Assembly: GCA_937892735.1 (NCBI GenBank)
Contig: CALBGL010000007.1
Coordinates: 1 to 58,751 of the forward strand
Length of the DNA: 58,751 nucleotides
From: an uncultured Clostridia bacterium
GTDB lineage: Bacteria > Bacillota > Clostridia > Lachnospirales > Bianqueaceae
Direction of reading: 5' to 3'
Positions 7,623 to 16,385 of the stretch are shown piece after piece. Made by a program: the position numbers and the translations under genes. Numbering within the stretch: position 1 is the stretch's first letter; every line of letters begins with the position of its first letter. The notes beneath the pieces were generated by a model, which worked only from the letters and a program-made list of their open reading frames with translations, had not been told where the DNA came from and made no database searches.

Positions 7623-9533
7623 ATGAAAAAAGTTTTGTCCCTATTATTTGCCGTTCTGCTCATCGTTGGTTCTATATCCGGATGTGCGGACAGCGGCTCT
7701 GGCGCATCTGCTTATCGTTCTCTTTACAGTGCGGATGTCTCTACCCTAAACTATTTGAATACGACTACGACAAATGACATGACGATTCCCGCTAACTGTG
7801 AAGAGTGTTTAATCGAGTATGACTCGCTTGGTAACGTACTGCCCGCTCTGGCAACCGAGTGGACGACTTCAGAAGATAACCTGGTCTGGACCTTTACCCT
7901 GCGTCAGGATGTGCAGTGGATCAATTATCAGGGCGAAGAGGTAGGGACGGTAACTGCGAACGACTTCATTGCCGCGGCAGAATATGCGCTCAACGTCAAT
8001 GCTGATGGCGCTTATATGTATGAAGAGGCCATGGTAGCCGGCGCCTCCGAACTTCTGGCTGGCGAAGGCAGTTTTGAAGACGTTGGTGTGCGCGCGGTAG
8101 ATGATTATACGCTGGAATTCACTCTATCCGCTCCTTGTCCTTATTTCTTAACCTGTTTGACTTACGGCTGTTTTACGCCTATGTCTGCTGACTGTATGAG
8201 CCAGCTTAATGCCGATTATGCGAATCGTGCCTCCTGGTCTCAGGAAGACTGGGATGCTTTCTCCGATCAGTTGGATGCGATTGATTACACCCAGCTTTGG
8301 TATTGCGGCGCATATTATCTGAGCGAATATCTTGCCGGAGAGCGCTATACGATGGTCAAAAACGAGCAGTATTGGGATAAAGATAAAGTTTATATCACAT
8401 CTCTGGAAAATACTTATAATCGTGAAGCTTCGACCATCTCCGGCGAGATGTATCTTCGAGGAGAATTGGAAAGCGCTTCGATCACCAATACGATGGCGCA
8501 GAGTTGGTTAGCGGATCCGGAAACCGCGGATTATGTGCATCCTTCTCGAATCACTCCTTCTTATTCGTATTTCTTCAGCTTTAACTTCGATCCTCAGTTT
8601 GACGAAGAATATGAGCCGGATAACTGGACGCTGGCCGTCAATAATGAAAATTTCCGAAAGTCTATCCTATATGGTATGAATCGTCTGGGAGCTACGATGA
8701 TCTCCGATGAGAACAATGCGGAGACTCTGCTGCAGAATACCATTACTCCCGCGGATTTTGTCGCGTCAGATGGACAGGATTACACTGCTTTTGATACGTT
8801 CTCTTCTCTGGCAGTCAACGACACATCTACTACCAAAGACGCGTACTTTAATGAAGAACTGGCACTGCAGTATCGGGATGCTGCTATTGAGGAGCTGACT
8901 GCTGAGGGCGCTACCTTCCCCATCATTACATTGATGCCATATAATCCTTCTGTGGCTGACTGGGATGCTGAGTGTCTGTATATCGAACAGCAGCTTGAGA
9001 ATCTTCTGGGTGCGGATTATATTGATATTGTGGTAGAGCAGGGGCCTACACAGGACTTCTTGACTACTGTTCGTCGAGGCGGCCAGTATGCTCTGCATAA
9101 GACGAACTGGGGCTGCGATTATGCAGATCCTCTGACATGGACCTCTCCTTTCGCGGTCGATAATTCGTATGGAAAAATGGATTTAAGTACGGATTCAGAA
9201 ACTCAGGCTCTGGTGCAAGAGTATTATGCTATGGTAGAAGAAGCAAATTCTTATGTTAGCACGGATCAGTTGGGCGAACGATATCATGCTTTTGCAGAGG
9301 CCGAAGCTTTCCTGATCGAACATGCGTTAGTGATTCCTTTTGGTGTCAGCGGCGGTTATACCGCTTCAAAGGTTAATCCCTTCGAAGGTCAGTACGCGCC
9401 CTATGGAGTAGCGACGCTTCGATATAAAGGACAGCATATTTTAGAAGAACCCATGAATACGGAGGAATTTAATACAGCTTACGCACAGTGGCAGGAAGAT
9501 CGCGCGGCTTCTACAAATTCCAGCGAATCATAA
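7623..9533 (+). CDS. oppA: Oligopeptide ABC importer substrate-binding lipoprotein
   Basis: Family 5 solute-binding protein of 636 residues, exported and lipid-anchored outside the membrane. It begins MKKVLSLLFAVLLIV with a lipobox ending SISGC, so the mature protein starts at that cysteine. The start at 7623 was chosen because GGAGGAAAGG lies 4-13 nt upstream; ATG 7608 precedes that site. Family segments include TEWTTSEDNLVWTFTLRQDV and the Trp/Asp-rich C-terminal half characteristic of peptide binders. It is the first gene of oppABCDF. The neighbouring cytosolic peptidases suggest murein-derived peptides as ligands, but sequence alone does not prove this. Confidence 0.9.
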   Translation: MKKVLSLLFAVLLIVGSISGCADSGSGASAYRSLYSADVSTLNYLNTTTTNDMTIPANCEECLIEYDSLGNVLPALATEWTTSEDNLVWTFTLRQDVQWINYQGEEVGTVTANDFIAAAEYALNVNADGAYMYEEAMVAGASELLAGEGSFEDVGVRAVDDYTLEFTLSAPCPYFLTCLTYGCFTPMSADCMSQLNADYANRASWSQEDWDAFSDQLDAIDYTQLWYCGAYYLSEYLAGERYTMVKNEQYWDKDKVYITSLENTYNREASTISGEMYLRGELESASITNTMAQSWLADPETADYVHPSRITPSYSYFFSFNFDPQFDEEYEPDNWTLAVNNENFRKSILYGMNRLGATMISDENNAETLLQNTITPADFVASDGQDYTAFDTFSSLAVNDTSTTKDAYFNEELALQYRDAAIEELTAEGATFPIITLMPYNPSVADWDAECLYIEQQLENLLGADYIDIVVEQGPTQDFLTTVRRGGQYALHKTNWGCDYADPLTWTSPFAVDNSYGKMDLSTDSETQALVQEYYAMVEEANSYVSTDQLGERYHAFAEAEAFLIEHALVIPFGVSGGYTASKVNPFEGQYAPYGVATLRYKGQHILEEPMNTEEFNTAYAQWQEDRAASTNSSES

Positions 9534-9560
9534 GGCTTACATTTATTTCTGATGAAGACC

Positions 9561-9599
9561 AGGATCACAGGATCCTCATATCAGGGGTTCTGTGATCCT
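9561..9599 (+). other. Intercistronic hairpin between oppA and oppB
   Basis: AGGATCACAG (9561-9570) pairs with CTGTGATCCT (9590-9599), a perfect 10-bp stem with a 19-nt loop. It lacks a long U-tract. Such a hairpin can protect the oppA 3' end or reduce read-through, so that the binding protein is made in excess over the permeases. Confidence 0.6.
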
Positions 9600-9627
9600 A
9601 GTTTATTTCTATGAAGGAGGCGCCGAT

Positions 9628-10569
9628 ATGCTCAAATATCTGGCCAAGCGAATTGCTCGATCTTTAATTACGCTCTTCATCGTCATTACGATCGTGTTTA
9701 CTTTGCTGCGTCAAATGCCCATAGAAGGGTATTTTAACAACTTTGATAAGATGTCGGAAGAACAAGTAGAGCGGGAATTGACTCGTCTCGGTCTGACAGA
9801 TCCTTTGCCAACCCAACTTTTGAGTTTTTATGGAGATTTGCTTCATGGAGACTTGGGAATCTCAAATAAGTATCGTCCCGGCGTAGAAATTACAGAGATT
9901 CTCTCTACGCGGATCCCTGTCTCTGTCGCGTTTGGATGTGCTTCCATGGCGCTTTCTCTTTTGCTGGGAATCCCATTGGGCGCTGTTATGGCAAGATGCA
10001 AAAATCGCTGGCCAGATCATCTGGGGACCATATTCATTGTCTTTATCAACGCGGTTCCTTCCGCCGTTTATTATCTGTTTATTCAGATGTACGGTACAGA
10101 GGTTTTTGGCCTTAGCATGTTATTTTCCAGGTCAAATCCTGTTACGTGGATTTTGCCCACGATATCTTTATCCCTTGGAAACATTGCCTATTACGGAATG
10201 TGGCTACGACGATATATGGTAGATGAGACGAACAAGGATTATGTGAAGCTGGCCGTTGCCAAGGGCGTGGACTCCAAGACGATCATGATGAAACATGTGT
10301 TCCGAAATGCCTTTGTTCCGCTGGTACAGTACATTCCTACTTCCCTGTTGCTTACCATGGTGGGCTCCATCTATGTAGAAGGACTCTACTCCATTCCGGG
10401 CATGGGCGGCCTCCTGGTAACGGCGATCCAGGGACAGGATAATACGCTGGTACAAGCTCTTGTTATCATTTACGCAACGATCAGTATCTTAGGATTGATC
10501 TTAGGTGATATTCTGATGACGCTGGTGGATCCCCGAATCTCGTTTACAAAAAAGGAAGGTGCTCGTTAA
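9628..10569 (+). CDS. oppB: Oligopeptide ABC importer permease OppB
   Basis: Inner-membrane permease of 313 residues with about six transmembrane segments. The N-terminal MLKYLAKRIARSLITLFIVI is the OppB/DppB hallmark, and the segment VDSKTIMMKHVFRNAFVPLV is the cytoplasmic EAA-type loop that contacts the ATPases. The start at 9628 has AAGGAGG 8 nt upstream; the upstream in-frame ATG at 9592 lies inside the hairpin and lacks a ribosome site. The stop overlaps the oppC start (TAATG), indicating coupled translation. Confidence 0.92.
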   Translation: MLKYLAKRIARSLITLFIVITIVFTLLRQMPIEGYFNNFDKMSEEQVERELTRLGLTDPLPTQLLSFYGDLLHGDLGISNKYRPGVEITEILSTRIPVSVAFGCASMALSLLLGIPLGAVMARCKNRWPDHLGTIFIVFINAVPSAVYYLFIQMYGTEVFGLSMLFSRSNPVTWILPTISLSLGNIAYYGMWLRRYMVDETNKDYVKLAVAKGVDSKTIMMKHVFRNAFVPLVQYIPTSLLLTMVGSIYVEGLYSIPGMGGLLVTAIQGQDNTLVQALVIIYATISILGLILGDILMTLVDPRISFTKKEGAR

Positions 10570-11591
10570 TGTCTCGTTTTTCCATCAAACAACACACGTC
10601 AAAAAAGTTGGAGCAGCATGTATCCGAGGCTGTACAGAAGCATCTGGACGCTTCTTCCATGAGCGAAAAGGAACTTTTCTCCTTCGCTCATCACGATGCA
10701 AGAGATTCTGAGCGAATCGGATACTCTGAGTATTCCTACTGGCGTTCCACTTTTCGCACGTTTCTACATAATAAAGTTGCCGTCGCTCTTTTAATCATCA
10801 TGGTGGTACTGCTGCTCTTTACCTTTATCCAGCCGTTGCTGCCTAACCAATCGGATCCCAATCAGATTTATTTTACAGAAACCGGGGCCGCGTTAAGCAA
10901 TCAATCCCCCAGTTCCGAGTTCTGGTTCGGAACCAATAACGCGGGGCAGGATCTGTGGAGCCGTATATGGGCCGGTACGCGTACTTCCCTCTTTATTGGC
11001 TTTATTGTAGCGCTGATCGAGGCCGCTGTTGGTATCACTATTGGTGTTTTATGGGGATATGTACGAAAGCTTGATTTCTTTTTCACAGAACTCTATAATA
11101 TCTTCGATAATATTCCGCAGACCATTGTACTGATTCTGCTTTCCTACATTATGAAAAGAAACATGTTTACGTTGATTTTTGCTCTGAGTATCACCGGATG
11201 GTTGGGCATGGCCCGTTTCATACGAAATCAGGTACTGATGATCCGAGATCGGGATTATAATCTGGCTTCACGTTGTCTTGGTACTCCCATTCATCGTATC
11301 GTCCTGAAGAATCTGCTGCCCTATCTGGTGTCAGTCATCATGTTACGCATGGCATTGACCATTCCCGGCGCAATTGGCAGCGAAGTATTCATCACCTACA
11401 TCGGTCTGGGTCTTCCCGTAGATATTCCTTCTCTGGGCAATCTGGTCAATACTGGCCGTGCGCTGATGATGAGTCCCAGTCTGCGGTATCAGTTGATTTT
11501 CCCCACAATTGTTTTGTCTATTATCACCATTTCTTTCTACGTGATCGGCAACGCCTTCTCCGATGCCGCTGATCCGAAAAATCACCGTTAA
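10569..11591 (+). CDS. oppC: Oligopeptide ABC importer permease OppC
   Basis: Second membrane subunit, 340 residues. It has a long hydrophilic N-terminal region (about 75 residues), then a first transmembrane segment at VALLIIMVVLLLFTFI, the family segment FWFGTNNAGQDLWSRIWAGT with RTSLFIGF, and the EAA loop CLGTPIHRIVLKNLLPYLVS. These are typical of OppC/DppC, and the extended N-terminus is common. It pairs with OppB to form the channel. Its start overlaps the oppB stop by one base. Confidence 0.92.
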   Translation: MSRFSIKQHTSKKLEQHVSEAVQKHLDASSMSEKELFSFAHHDARDSERIGYSEYSYWRSTFRTFLHNKVAVALLIIMVVLLLFTFIQPLLPNQSDPNQIYFTETGAALSNQSPSSEFWFGTNNAGQDLWSRIWAGTRTSLFIGFIVALIEAAVGITIGVLWGYVRKLDFFFTELYNIFDNIPQTIVLILLSYIMKRNMFTLIFALSITGWLGMARFIRNQVLMIRDRDYNLASRCLGTPIHRIVLKNLLPYLVSVIMLRMALTIPGAIGSEVFITYIGLGLPVDIPSLGNLVNTGRALMMSPSLRYQLIFPTIVLSIITISFYVIGNAFSDAADPKNHR

Positions 11592-11603
11592 GGAGGTGTC
11601 TGT

Positions 11604-12665
11604 ATGGATGAAAAGGCCATCCTATCGGTAGAAAATCTCAATGTCAAGTTTCGTTTGCGCGGAGAAGTTCTGCATGCGATTCGCGATATCAGTCTGGATG
11701 TCTACAAGGGCGAGAGCCTGGCGATTGTCGGTGAATCCGGCTCCGGAAAATCTGTATTCACCAAGACCTTCCTGGGCTTGCTCGATTCCAACGGTTTTCT
11801 GGATGGGGGTCATATCTACTACCGTCCCGATCCGGAGGATCTTTCCAAGACGGTAGATCTCGCCACATTCAAAACAGAAAAAGAATGGCTGACCATTCGT
11901 GGCAAACAAATTGCCATGATTATGCAGGATCCCATGACCAGCCTGAACCCTTTGAAAACCATTGGCGCGCAGATTGTAGAAACTGTTCTGTTGCATCACG
12001 ACGTTTCCAAAGAGGAAGCACATAACCGCGCGATTCATCTGTTGATGGATGTCGGAATCAATGAACCGGAACGGCGCGCTAAACAGTATCCCCATGAATT
12101 TTCCGGTGGTATGCGCCAACGTGTTGTCATCGCCATTGCCTTGGCATGTGATCCGCGTATCCTGATCTGTGATGAGCCCACTACGGCTCTGGACGTGACG
12201 ATCCAGGCCCAGATTCTGCAGCTCATACGGAATCTGCAGAAAAAATACCAATTGACCACGATTTATATTACCCATGATCTGGGGGTTGTCGCCAATGTGG
12301 CAGACAGAATCGCCGTCATGTATGCTGGAGATATCATTGAAGTTGCGACCTGCGATGAGCTCTTCTATGATCCCAGACATCCCTATACTTGGGCCCTGCT
12401 CAGTTCTCTGCCGCAGTTAGGCGTGAAAGGAGAAGACCTGTATTCAATTCAGGGAACGCCTCCCAGCCTGCATCAGGAAATCCATGGCGATGCGTTTGCT
12501 CCCCGAAATCCCTATGCGCTGAATATTGATTTCATCGAGCGTCCGCCCTTCTTTGAGGTCAGTCCTACGCACAAAGCCCGTACATGGCTTCTGGATCCAA
12601 GGGCTCCCAAGGTGGATCCACCCCATTATATTCAGAAACTCGCGGAAAGGAGGACGCGTCCATGA
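11604..12665 (+). CDS. oppD: Oligopeptide ABC importer ATPase OppD
   Basis: ATP-binding subunit of 353 residues on the cytosolic face. Walker A GESGSGKS, Q-loop IMQDPMTSLNP, signature FSGGMRQRV, Walker B LICDEPTTALDVT and switch histidine ITHDLG are all intact. The C-terminal extension (HPYTWALLSSLPQLG onward) is that of OppD/DppD. That extension usually carries cysteines for an Fe-S cluster in Dpp-type proteins; such a CxPR-type cysteine cluster is not seen here (the region reads AFAPRNPYAL). The start has AGGAGGT upstream. The stop overlaps the oppF ATG (ATGA). Confidence 0.92.
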   Translation: MDEKAILSVENLNVKFRLRGEVLHAIRDISLDVYKGESLAIVGESGSGKSVFTKTFLGLLDSNGFLDGGHIYYRPDPEDLSKTVDLATFKTEKEWLTIRGKQIAMIMQDPMTSLNPLKTIGAQIVETVLLHHDVSKEEAHNRAIHLLMDVGINEPERRAKQYPHEFSGGMRQRVVIAIALACDPRILICDEPTTALDVTIQAQILQLIRNLQKKYQLTTIYITHDLGVVANVADRIAVMYAGDIIEVATCDELFYDPRHPYTWALLSSLPQLGVKGEDLYSIQGTPPSLHQEIHGDAFAPRNPYALNIDFIERPPFFEVSPTHKARTWLLDPRAPKVDPPHYIQKLAERRTRP

Positions 12666-13603
12666 CCACAGACAAGAAGGAAGTCCTGCTGGACGTACGA
12701 GATCTGACGGTTCAATTCGGTTCCCGCAGGCACCCCTTTACCGCTGTCAATCACATCAATTTTCAAATTTACCGGGGAGAGACATTCGGCGTCGTCGGAG
12801 AATCCGGTTCCGGCAAAACCACGATCGGCAGAGCCATCATCCGAATCAATCCCACCGCTACCGGCGACATCCTCTACGACGGTCAAAAAATCAACGGACA
12901 TATCAGCCGCGCCTTAGATAAAGAGGTCACACGAAAGATTCAGATGATCTTTCAGGATCCGATGGCTTCTTTGAACGAGCGCGCAAAGGTTGATTATATC
13001 GTGGCGGAAGGGCTGCTGAATCTGCCGAAAAAGCTTTCTAAAGAGGAGCGGGAACGCATCGTATCCGATGCACTGGATTCCGTAGGTCTTCTTCCTGAGT
13101 TTGCCAGCCGTTTTCCGCACGAGTTCTCCGGCGGACAGAGGCAGCGTATTGGCGTGGCTCGCGCTATGGTCATGGGTCCCGAATTTATCATCGCGGATGA
13201 ACCCATTTCCGCACTGGATGTATCAATCCGTGCGCAGGTATTGAATCTGATGGCCAAACTCCAGCGTGAACGCGGTCTGACCTATCTGTTCATCTCTCAC
13301 GATCTTTCCGTGACACGGTTTATCTGCGACCGCATTGCTGTTGTCCATAAGGGCGTGATTGTCGAGTTGGCGGATACGGAGGAGCTTTTCGAGTATCCCC
13401 TGCACCCTTATACGCAGGCACTCCTGTCGGCCATTCCCATGCCGGACCCGGAGCGAGAGCGTCATAAAGTACTTAAGATCTATGATCCCTCCATTCACGA
13501 TTATGCGTCGGATACTCCCTCCTTCCGCGAAATACGTCCTGGACATTTTATCTGGGCCAATAACAAAGAATGCAAAGATTATGAGCAGCAGCTCAAGGCA
13601 TAA
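12662..13603 (+). CDS. oppF: Oligopeptide ABC importer ATPase OppF
   Basis: Second ATP-binding subunit, 313 residues. Walker A is GESGSGKT, the Q-loop is MIFQDPMASLNER, the signature is FSGGQRQRIGVAR, Walker B is FIIADEPISALDVS and the switch is LFISHDLS. The C-terminal HPYTQALLSAIPMPDPERER is the OppF hallmark. ATG 12662 overlaps the oppD stop and has GGAAAGGAGG about 6 nt upstream. The C-terminal region lacks the usual cysteine-containing G-C-x-F motif and instead reads SFREIRPGHFIWANNKECKD, a minor departure. Confidence 0.92.
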   Translation: MTTDKKEVLLDVRDLTVQFGSRRHPFTAVNHINFQIYRGETFGVVGESGSGKTTIGRAIIRINPTATGDILYDGQKINGHISRALDKEVTRKIQMIFQDPMASLNERAKVDYIVAEGLLNLPKKLSKEERERIVSDALDSVGLLPEFASRFPHEFSGGQRQRIGVARAMVMGPEFIIADEPISALDVSIRAQVLNLMAKLQRERGLTYLFISHDLSVTRFICDRIAVVHKGVIVELADTEELFEYPLHPYTQALLSAIPMPDPERERHKVLKIYDPSIHDYASDTPSFREIRPGHFIWANNKECKDYEQQLKA

Positions 13604-13606
13604 TGC

Positions 13607-13631
13607 AAAAGGGGCTTTCATAGCCCCTTTT
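13607..13631 (+). terminator. Terminator-like hairpin after oppF
   Basis: AAAAGGGGCT pairs with AGCCCCTTTT across a 5-nt loop and runs into TTTTATAT. The ribosome site of ldcA starts only 5 nt later and no promoter was seen in between, so it is probably a partial terminator with read-through into ldcA. Confidence 0.75.
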
Positions 13632-13650
13632 ATATAAGGAGATGACCCTC

Positions 13651-14553
13651 ATGATAACACCGAATCCATTGTTTCCCGGCGCGCGTATCGCACTGATCTC
13701 GCCTGCCAGCCCCGTTCCGGAGACCAGCCAGGTTGCTGCCTCCATGGATTGTCTAACGGCGTTGGGACTCGATCCTATTCTCTACCCCAGCTGCACTGCC
13801 GTCTATGGATACCTGTCCGGATCAGATGCCGTTCGTGCCCACGATGTGATGGACGCATTCCTGGATGACTCTATCGACGGGATCTTCTGCATCCGCGGCG
13901 GATACGGCGTACAGCGGCTGCTGCCTCTCCTTGACTTTGCCGCGATCGCAAAGCATCCCAAATGGTTTGCCGGATACAGTGATATCACCGCTCTGCACAT
14001 CCTGCTGAATCAGGTTTGCGGCTTCGTTACCTATCATACGCCTATGCCCTCCACCGAGATTCGAAAAGGGCTGGATGTGTATACAGGAGACTATCTGAAG
14101 CGTGCGCTGTTCGGTACGCTCACTGGCGACGTTCCCAGCTGTACTCCTGTTTCCTGTCTGGTTCCCGGAAGTGCAGAAGGACTTCTTACTGGCGGCAATC
14201 TCTCCCTTGTTTCCTCTTCTCTGGGAACGCCTTATGAGATCGATACTCGCGGTAAAATCCTCTTCCTGGAGGATGTGGATGAGGCTCCCTACCGCATCGA
14301 CGGGATGCTGAACCATATGCGGTTAGCTGGAAAGTTCGATGACTGCGCCGGTATCATCTTGGGATATTTTACGGATTGTACGGCCAAAGATCCAGAAAAG
14401 AGCCTGAGCCTTTCTCAAGTTTTCCAGGATCTGGTCATCCCCGCCGGCAAACCCACGATATGCGGTTATTCCTGCGGACACAGCTTGCCCAGCATGTCGC
14501 TGCCTCTGGGAAAATGCGTTCGCATGTCCGACTCTGTTCTAACAATTCTATAG
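13651..14553 (+). CDS. ldcA: LD-carboxypeptidase (peptidase S66)
   Basis: Cytosolic serine carboxypeptidase of 300 residues related to LdcA, YkfA and MccF, which cleaves the L-diamino acid/D-Ala bond of imported murein tetrapeptides. The nucleophile is in GYSDI (S110), the acidic partner in LFLEDVDEAPYRIDGML, and the histidine in CGHSLPSMSLPLG. No signal peptide. ATG 13651 is preferred over 13642 because AAGGAG ends 9 nt before it. Directly followed by an NlpC/P60 peptidase, the same pairing as ykfA-ykfC beside the Bacillus dpp operon. Confidence 0.9.
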   Translation: MITPNPLFPGARIALISPASPVPETSQVAASMDCLTALGLDPILYPSCTAVYGYLSGSDAVRAHDVMDAFLDDSIDGIFCIRGGYGVQRLLPLLDFAAIAKHPKWFAGYSDITALHILLNQVCGFVTYHTPMPSTEIRKGLDVYTGDYLKRALFGTLTGDVPSCTPVSCLVPGSAEGLLTGGNLSLVSSSLGTPYEIDTRGKILFLEDVDEAPYRIDGMLNHMRLAGKFDDCAGIILGYFTDCTAKDPEKSLSLSQVFQDLVIPAGKPTICGYSCGHSLPSMSLPLGKCVRMSDSVLTIL

Positions 14554-14566
14554 GAGGTGACGCATC

Positions 14567-15400
14567 GTGTCATATGCATGGATTCAATCCGCCATTGGCA
14601 CACTATATACCTCATCCGCTCCTGACGCGGGACGCACCGATGAGGCTCTGTATGGTATGAAGGTAGAGATTCTGGAAACAGATTCCAAAACAAATCGCGC
14701 GCTTATACGCACGCATTATCGATATCAAGGCTGGATTTCCCAGAATCAGCTCTATCCGGCTGACGCGCAAACCGAAAATTGGGAAACGCATGCACAGGTT
14801 TGCCTACAGCATCCCTATGCGGATGTCCTAGCCGAGCCACGGATTCAGGCACTGCCTCTCATCTCTCTGACCCGCGGCGCCCGTCTGCAATGCCTTTCTG
14901 AAACTCCGGATGCAGCTGGCTGGGTTGCCGTCAGGCTTCTGGATGGCCGTGTTGGATACCTGAGGGAGCATTTTCTAGCCCCCTATATTCCTCCGCAGAA
15001 TATCGCCGATCTGCAGGAAGATGCCTTTCGCCTCGCGGTCACAGAGACCGCGAAATCCTATCTGGGCACACAATACCGCTGGGGCGGCAAGAGTCCGCTG
15101 GGTATTGACTGCTCCGGACTCTGCTCCATGGCCTATATGCTGAGCGGGATTCTGATCTATCGAGACGCTTCCATGCCGGAAGGATTTCCGGTACACCCGA
15201 TTTCACGGGAAGAGGTGAAGCCCGGCGACCTATTTTATTTTCCGGGACATATCGCCATGAGCCTGGGTGGTGATCTCTTTATCCATTCCACTTCTATGGG
15301 CGGATACTTTGGCGTCGTTATCAACAGCTTCGATCCTGCGCACCCTCACTTTCGTCCTGATCTGCTGGCGAAATTAAAAGAATGCGGGAGCATATTTTAA
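14567..15400 (+). CDS. Cytosolic NlpC/P60 endopeptidase with SH3 domains (YkfC-like)
   Basis: A 277-residue cysteine peptidase. Two SH3b-like modules occupy about residues 1-140, and the NlpC/P60 domain the remainder, with catalytic C182 in YRWGGKSPLGIDCSG, H228 in FPGHIAMS and a third polar residue in LFIHSTS (H240). Enzymes of this architecture without a signal peptide cut the gamma-D-Glu/diamino-acid bond of free murein peptides in the cytosol. The start is GTG 14567, supported by AGGAGGT 8 nt upstream; the next codons give MSYAWIQ. It is last in the opp-ldcA run, 13 nt after ldcA. Confidence 0.88.
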   Translation: MSYAWIQSAIGTLYTSSAPDAGRTDEALYGMKVEILETDSKTNRALIRTHYRYQGWISQNQLYPADAQTENWETHAQVCLQHPYADVLAEPRIQALPLISLTRGARLQCLSETPDAAGWVAVRLLDGRVGYLREHFLAPYIPPQNIADLQEDAFRLAVTETAKSYLGTQYRWGGKSPLGIDCSGLCSMAYMLSGILIYRDASMPEGFPVHPISREEVKPGDLFYFPGHIAMSLGGDLFIHSTSMGGYFGVVINSFDPAHPHFRPDLLAKLKECGSIF

Positions 15401-15406
15401 AAAACC

Positions 15407-15435
15407 TTGCATTCTTTCTCTAAATCCGTTATAAT
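15407..15435 (+). promoter_or_regulatory. Promoter of the riboswitch-transporter-SDR unit
   Basis: TTGCAT (15407-15412), 17 bp, TATAAT (15430-15435). The transcript would begin near 15442, giving a leader of about 160 nt before the transporter ATG, which holds the aptamer and two terminator hairpins. Confidence 0.8.
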
Positions 15436-15455
15436 AAGTATGCATCTTTTGATGC

Positions 15456-15497
15456 CGACAGTTCGCTTGTACCATCCTGTCGTAAAACAAAACCAGG
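15456..15497 (+). ncRNA. Candidate preQ1-I riboswitch aptamer
   Basis: A 6-bp stem P1 (CGACAG/CTGTCG, 15456-15461 with 15477-15482) closes a 15-nt loop, TTCGCTTGTACCATC. An A-rich tail TAAAACAAAACCAGG (15483-15497) follows. Stem, UUCGC...GUACC loop and A-rich tail have the layout and near-sequence of class I preQ1 riboswitches, notably the Thermoanaerobacter type with its AACAAAACAAGG tail. A pseudoknot P2 can form between loop CTTG (15466-15469) and tail CCAG (15493-15496) with C-G, U-A and G-C pairs and one mismatch, as in that relative. The gene downstream is of the queuosine-precursor transporter family, matching the usual context. Recognition is by eye, not by covariance search. Confidence 0.68.
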
Positions 15498-15526
15498 ACT
15501 ACGATTCCTATTTTGTATGGATAAAA

Positions 15527-15552
15527 GCCTTGCGTTTTGCAGGGCCTTTTTT
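15527..15552 (+). terminator. Leader terminator 1 (riboswitch platform)
   Basis: GCCTTGC pairs with GCAGGGC (one G-U pair) across a GTTTT loop and is followed by CCTTTTTT. It lies 30 nt after the aptamer and 54 nt before the transporter start. Confidence 0.75.
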
Positions 15553-15560
15553 CATGAAGG

Positions 15561-15595
15561 GTAGTCTTGTGTTTTGCCAGACTACTTTTTCTTTT
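15561..15595 (+). terminator. Leader terminator 2 with competing antiterminator
   Basis: GTAGTCT (15561-15567) pairs with AGACTAC (15579-15585) and is followed by TTTTTCTTTT. The left arm can instead pair with GGACTAC at 15496-15502, which overlaps the pseudoknot strand of the aptamer. Ligand binding would block that alternative and favour the terminator, as expected for an OFF switch. Confidence 0.65.
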
Positions 15596-15605
15596 GGAGG
15601 AATCT

Positions 15606-16385
15606 ATGAATACAGACATTCCCTATGTAAAACAACCTTTCCCTGCACTCCGCTCCCGGCTGCGGCGGGAGAAGGAAGAAACGGCTCTTCTGTTTCGCTG
15701 CATCCCGGCCACAGCCGTCTCTTTCTTTGTCGTCAGCGTGATCTGCATGAACCTGCTGGCGAATAAGACACTGGTACAAACCGATTGGATTGCCCTGGAT
15801 GGAGGCTTTCTGCTCTCCTGGCTTTCCTTTCTGTGCATGGATATCATCACCAAGCACTTTGGACCCAAGGCATCCACTAAAATCGCCATCCTGGCGTCCG
15901 TCATCAATCTGATGACCAGCATCATCTTCTATACCGCCAGCATCATTCCCTCAAACGCCGATGATTATACGGCCCTCAATGGAATTCTGGGCGGTACCTG
16001 GTTTATTTTGCTGGGCAGCACCATTGCCTTTCTGGTATCCGCCGTTCTCAACAACTTTCTGAACTGGGCCATCGGCGGCTTGTTTCGTCGCCATCCAGAT
16101 GGAAAGCTGGCTTTTGCTACCCGCACCTATGTTTCTACTTTCATCGGACAGTTTGTGGATAATCTGATCTTCTCTCTGATTGTCTTCACGCTGTTTGCTC
16201 CGATATTCTGGGACGGATTTCACTGGACCCTGCTGCAATGCGTCACCTGCGCACTGACCGGCGCCGTTGCCGAGCTTCTGATGGAAATTCTGTTCTCTCC
16301 CTTGGGCTACCGAATCGCAAGCCGTTGGAGAAAAGAGCGTGTGGGACAGGCCTATCTCGACTTTATCAAGGAGGATTCCAAATGA
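15606..16385 (+). CDS. VUT-family membrane transporter, probable queuosine precursor importer
   Basis: Integral membrane protein of 259 residues with about six transmembrane segments, matching the vitamin-uptake-like VUT (YhhQ, PF02592) family: conserved AVSFFVVSVICMNLLANKTL, SWLSFLCMDIITKHFGPKAS, and the C-terminal ATRTYVSTFIGQFVDNLIF. Family members import queuosine precursors such as preQ0/preQ1. ATG 15606 was chosen with TTTTGGAGG 6 nt upstream; the earlier in-frame ATG lies within the terminator region. It sits behind a candidate preQ1-I riboswitch. The stop overlaps the SDR start (ATGA). Compared with typical YhhQ (about 220 residues) it has an extra charged N-terminus of about 30 residues. 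Confidence 0.82.
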   Translation: MNTDIPYVKQPFPALRSRLRREKEETALLFRCIPATAVSFFVVSVICMNLLANKTLVQTDWIALDGGFLLSWLSFLCMDIITKHFGPKASTKIAILASVINLMTSIIFYTASIIPSNADDYTALNGILGGTWFILLGSTIAFLVSAVLNNFLNWAIGGLFRRHPDGKLAFATRTYVSTFIGQFVDNLIFSLIVFTLFAPIFWDGFHWTLLQCVTCALTGAVAELLMEILFSPLGYRIASRWRKERVGQAYLDFIKEDSK

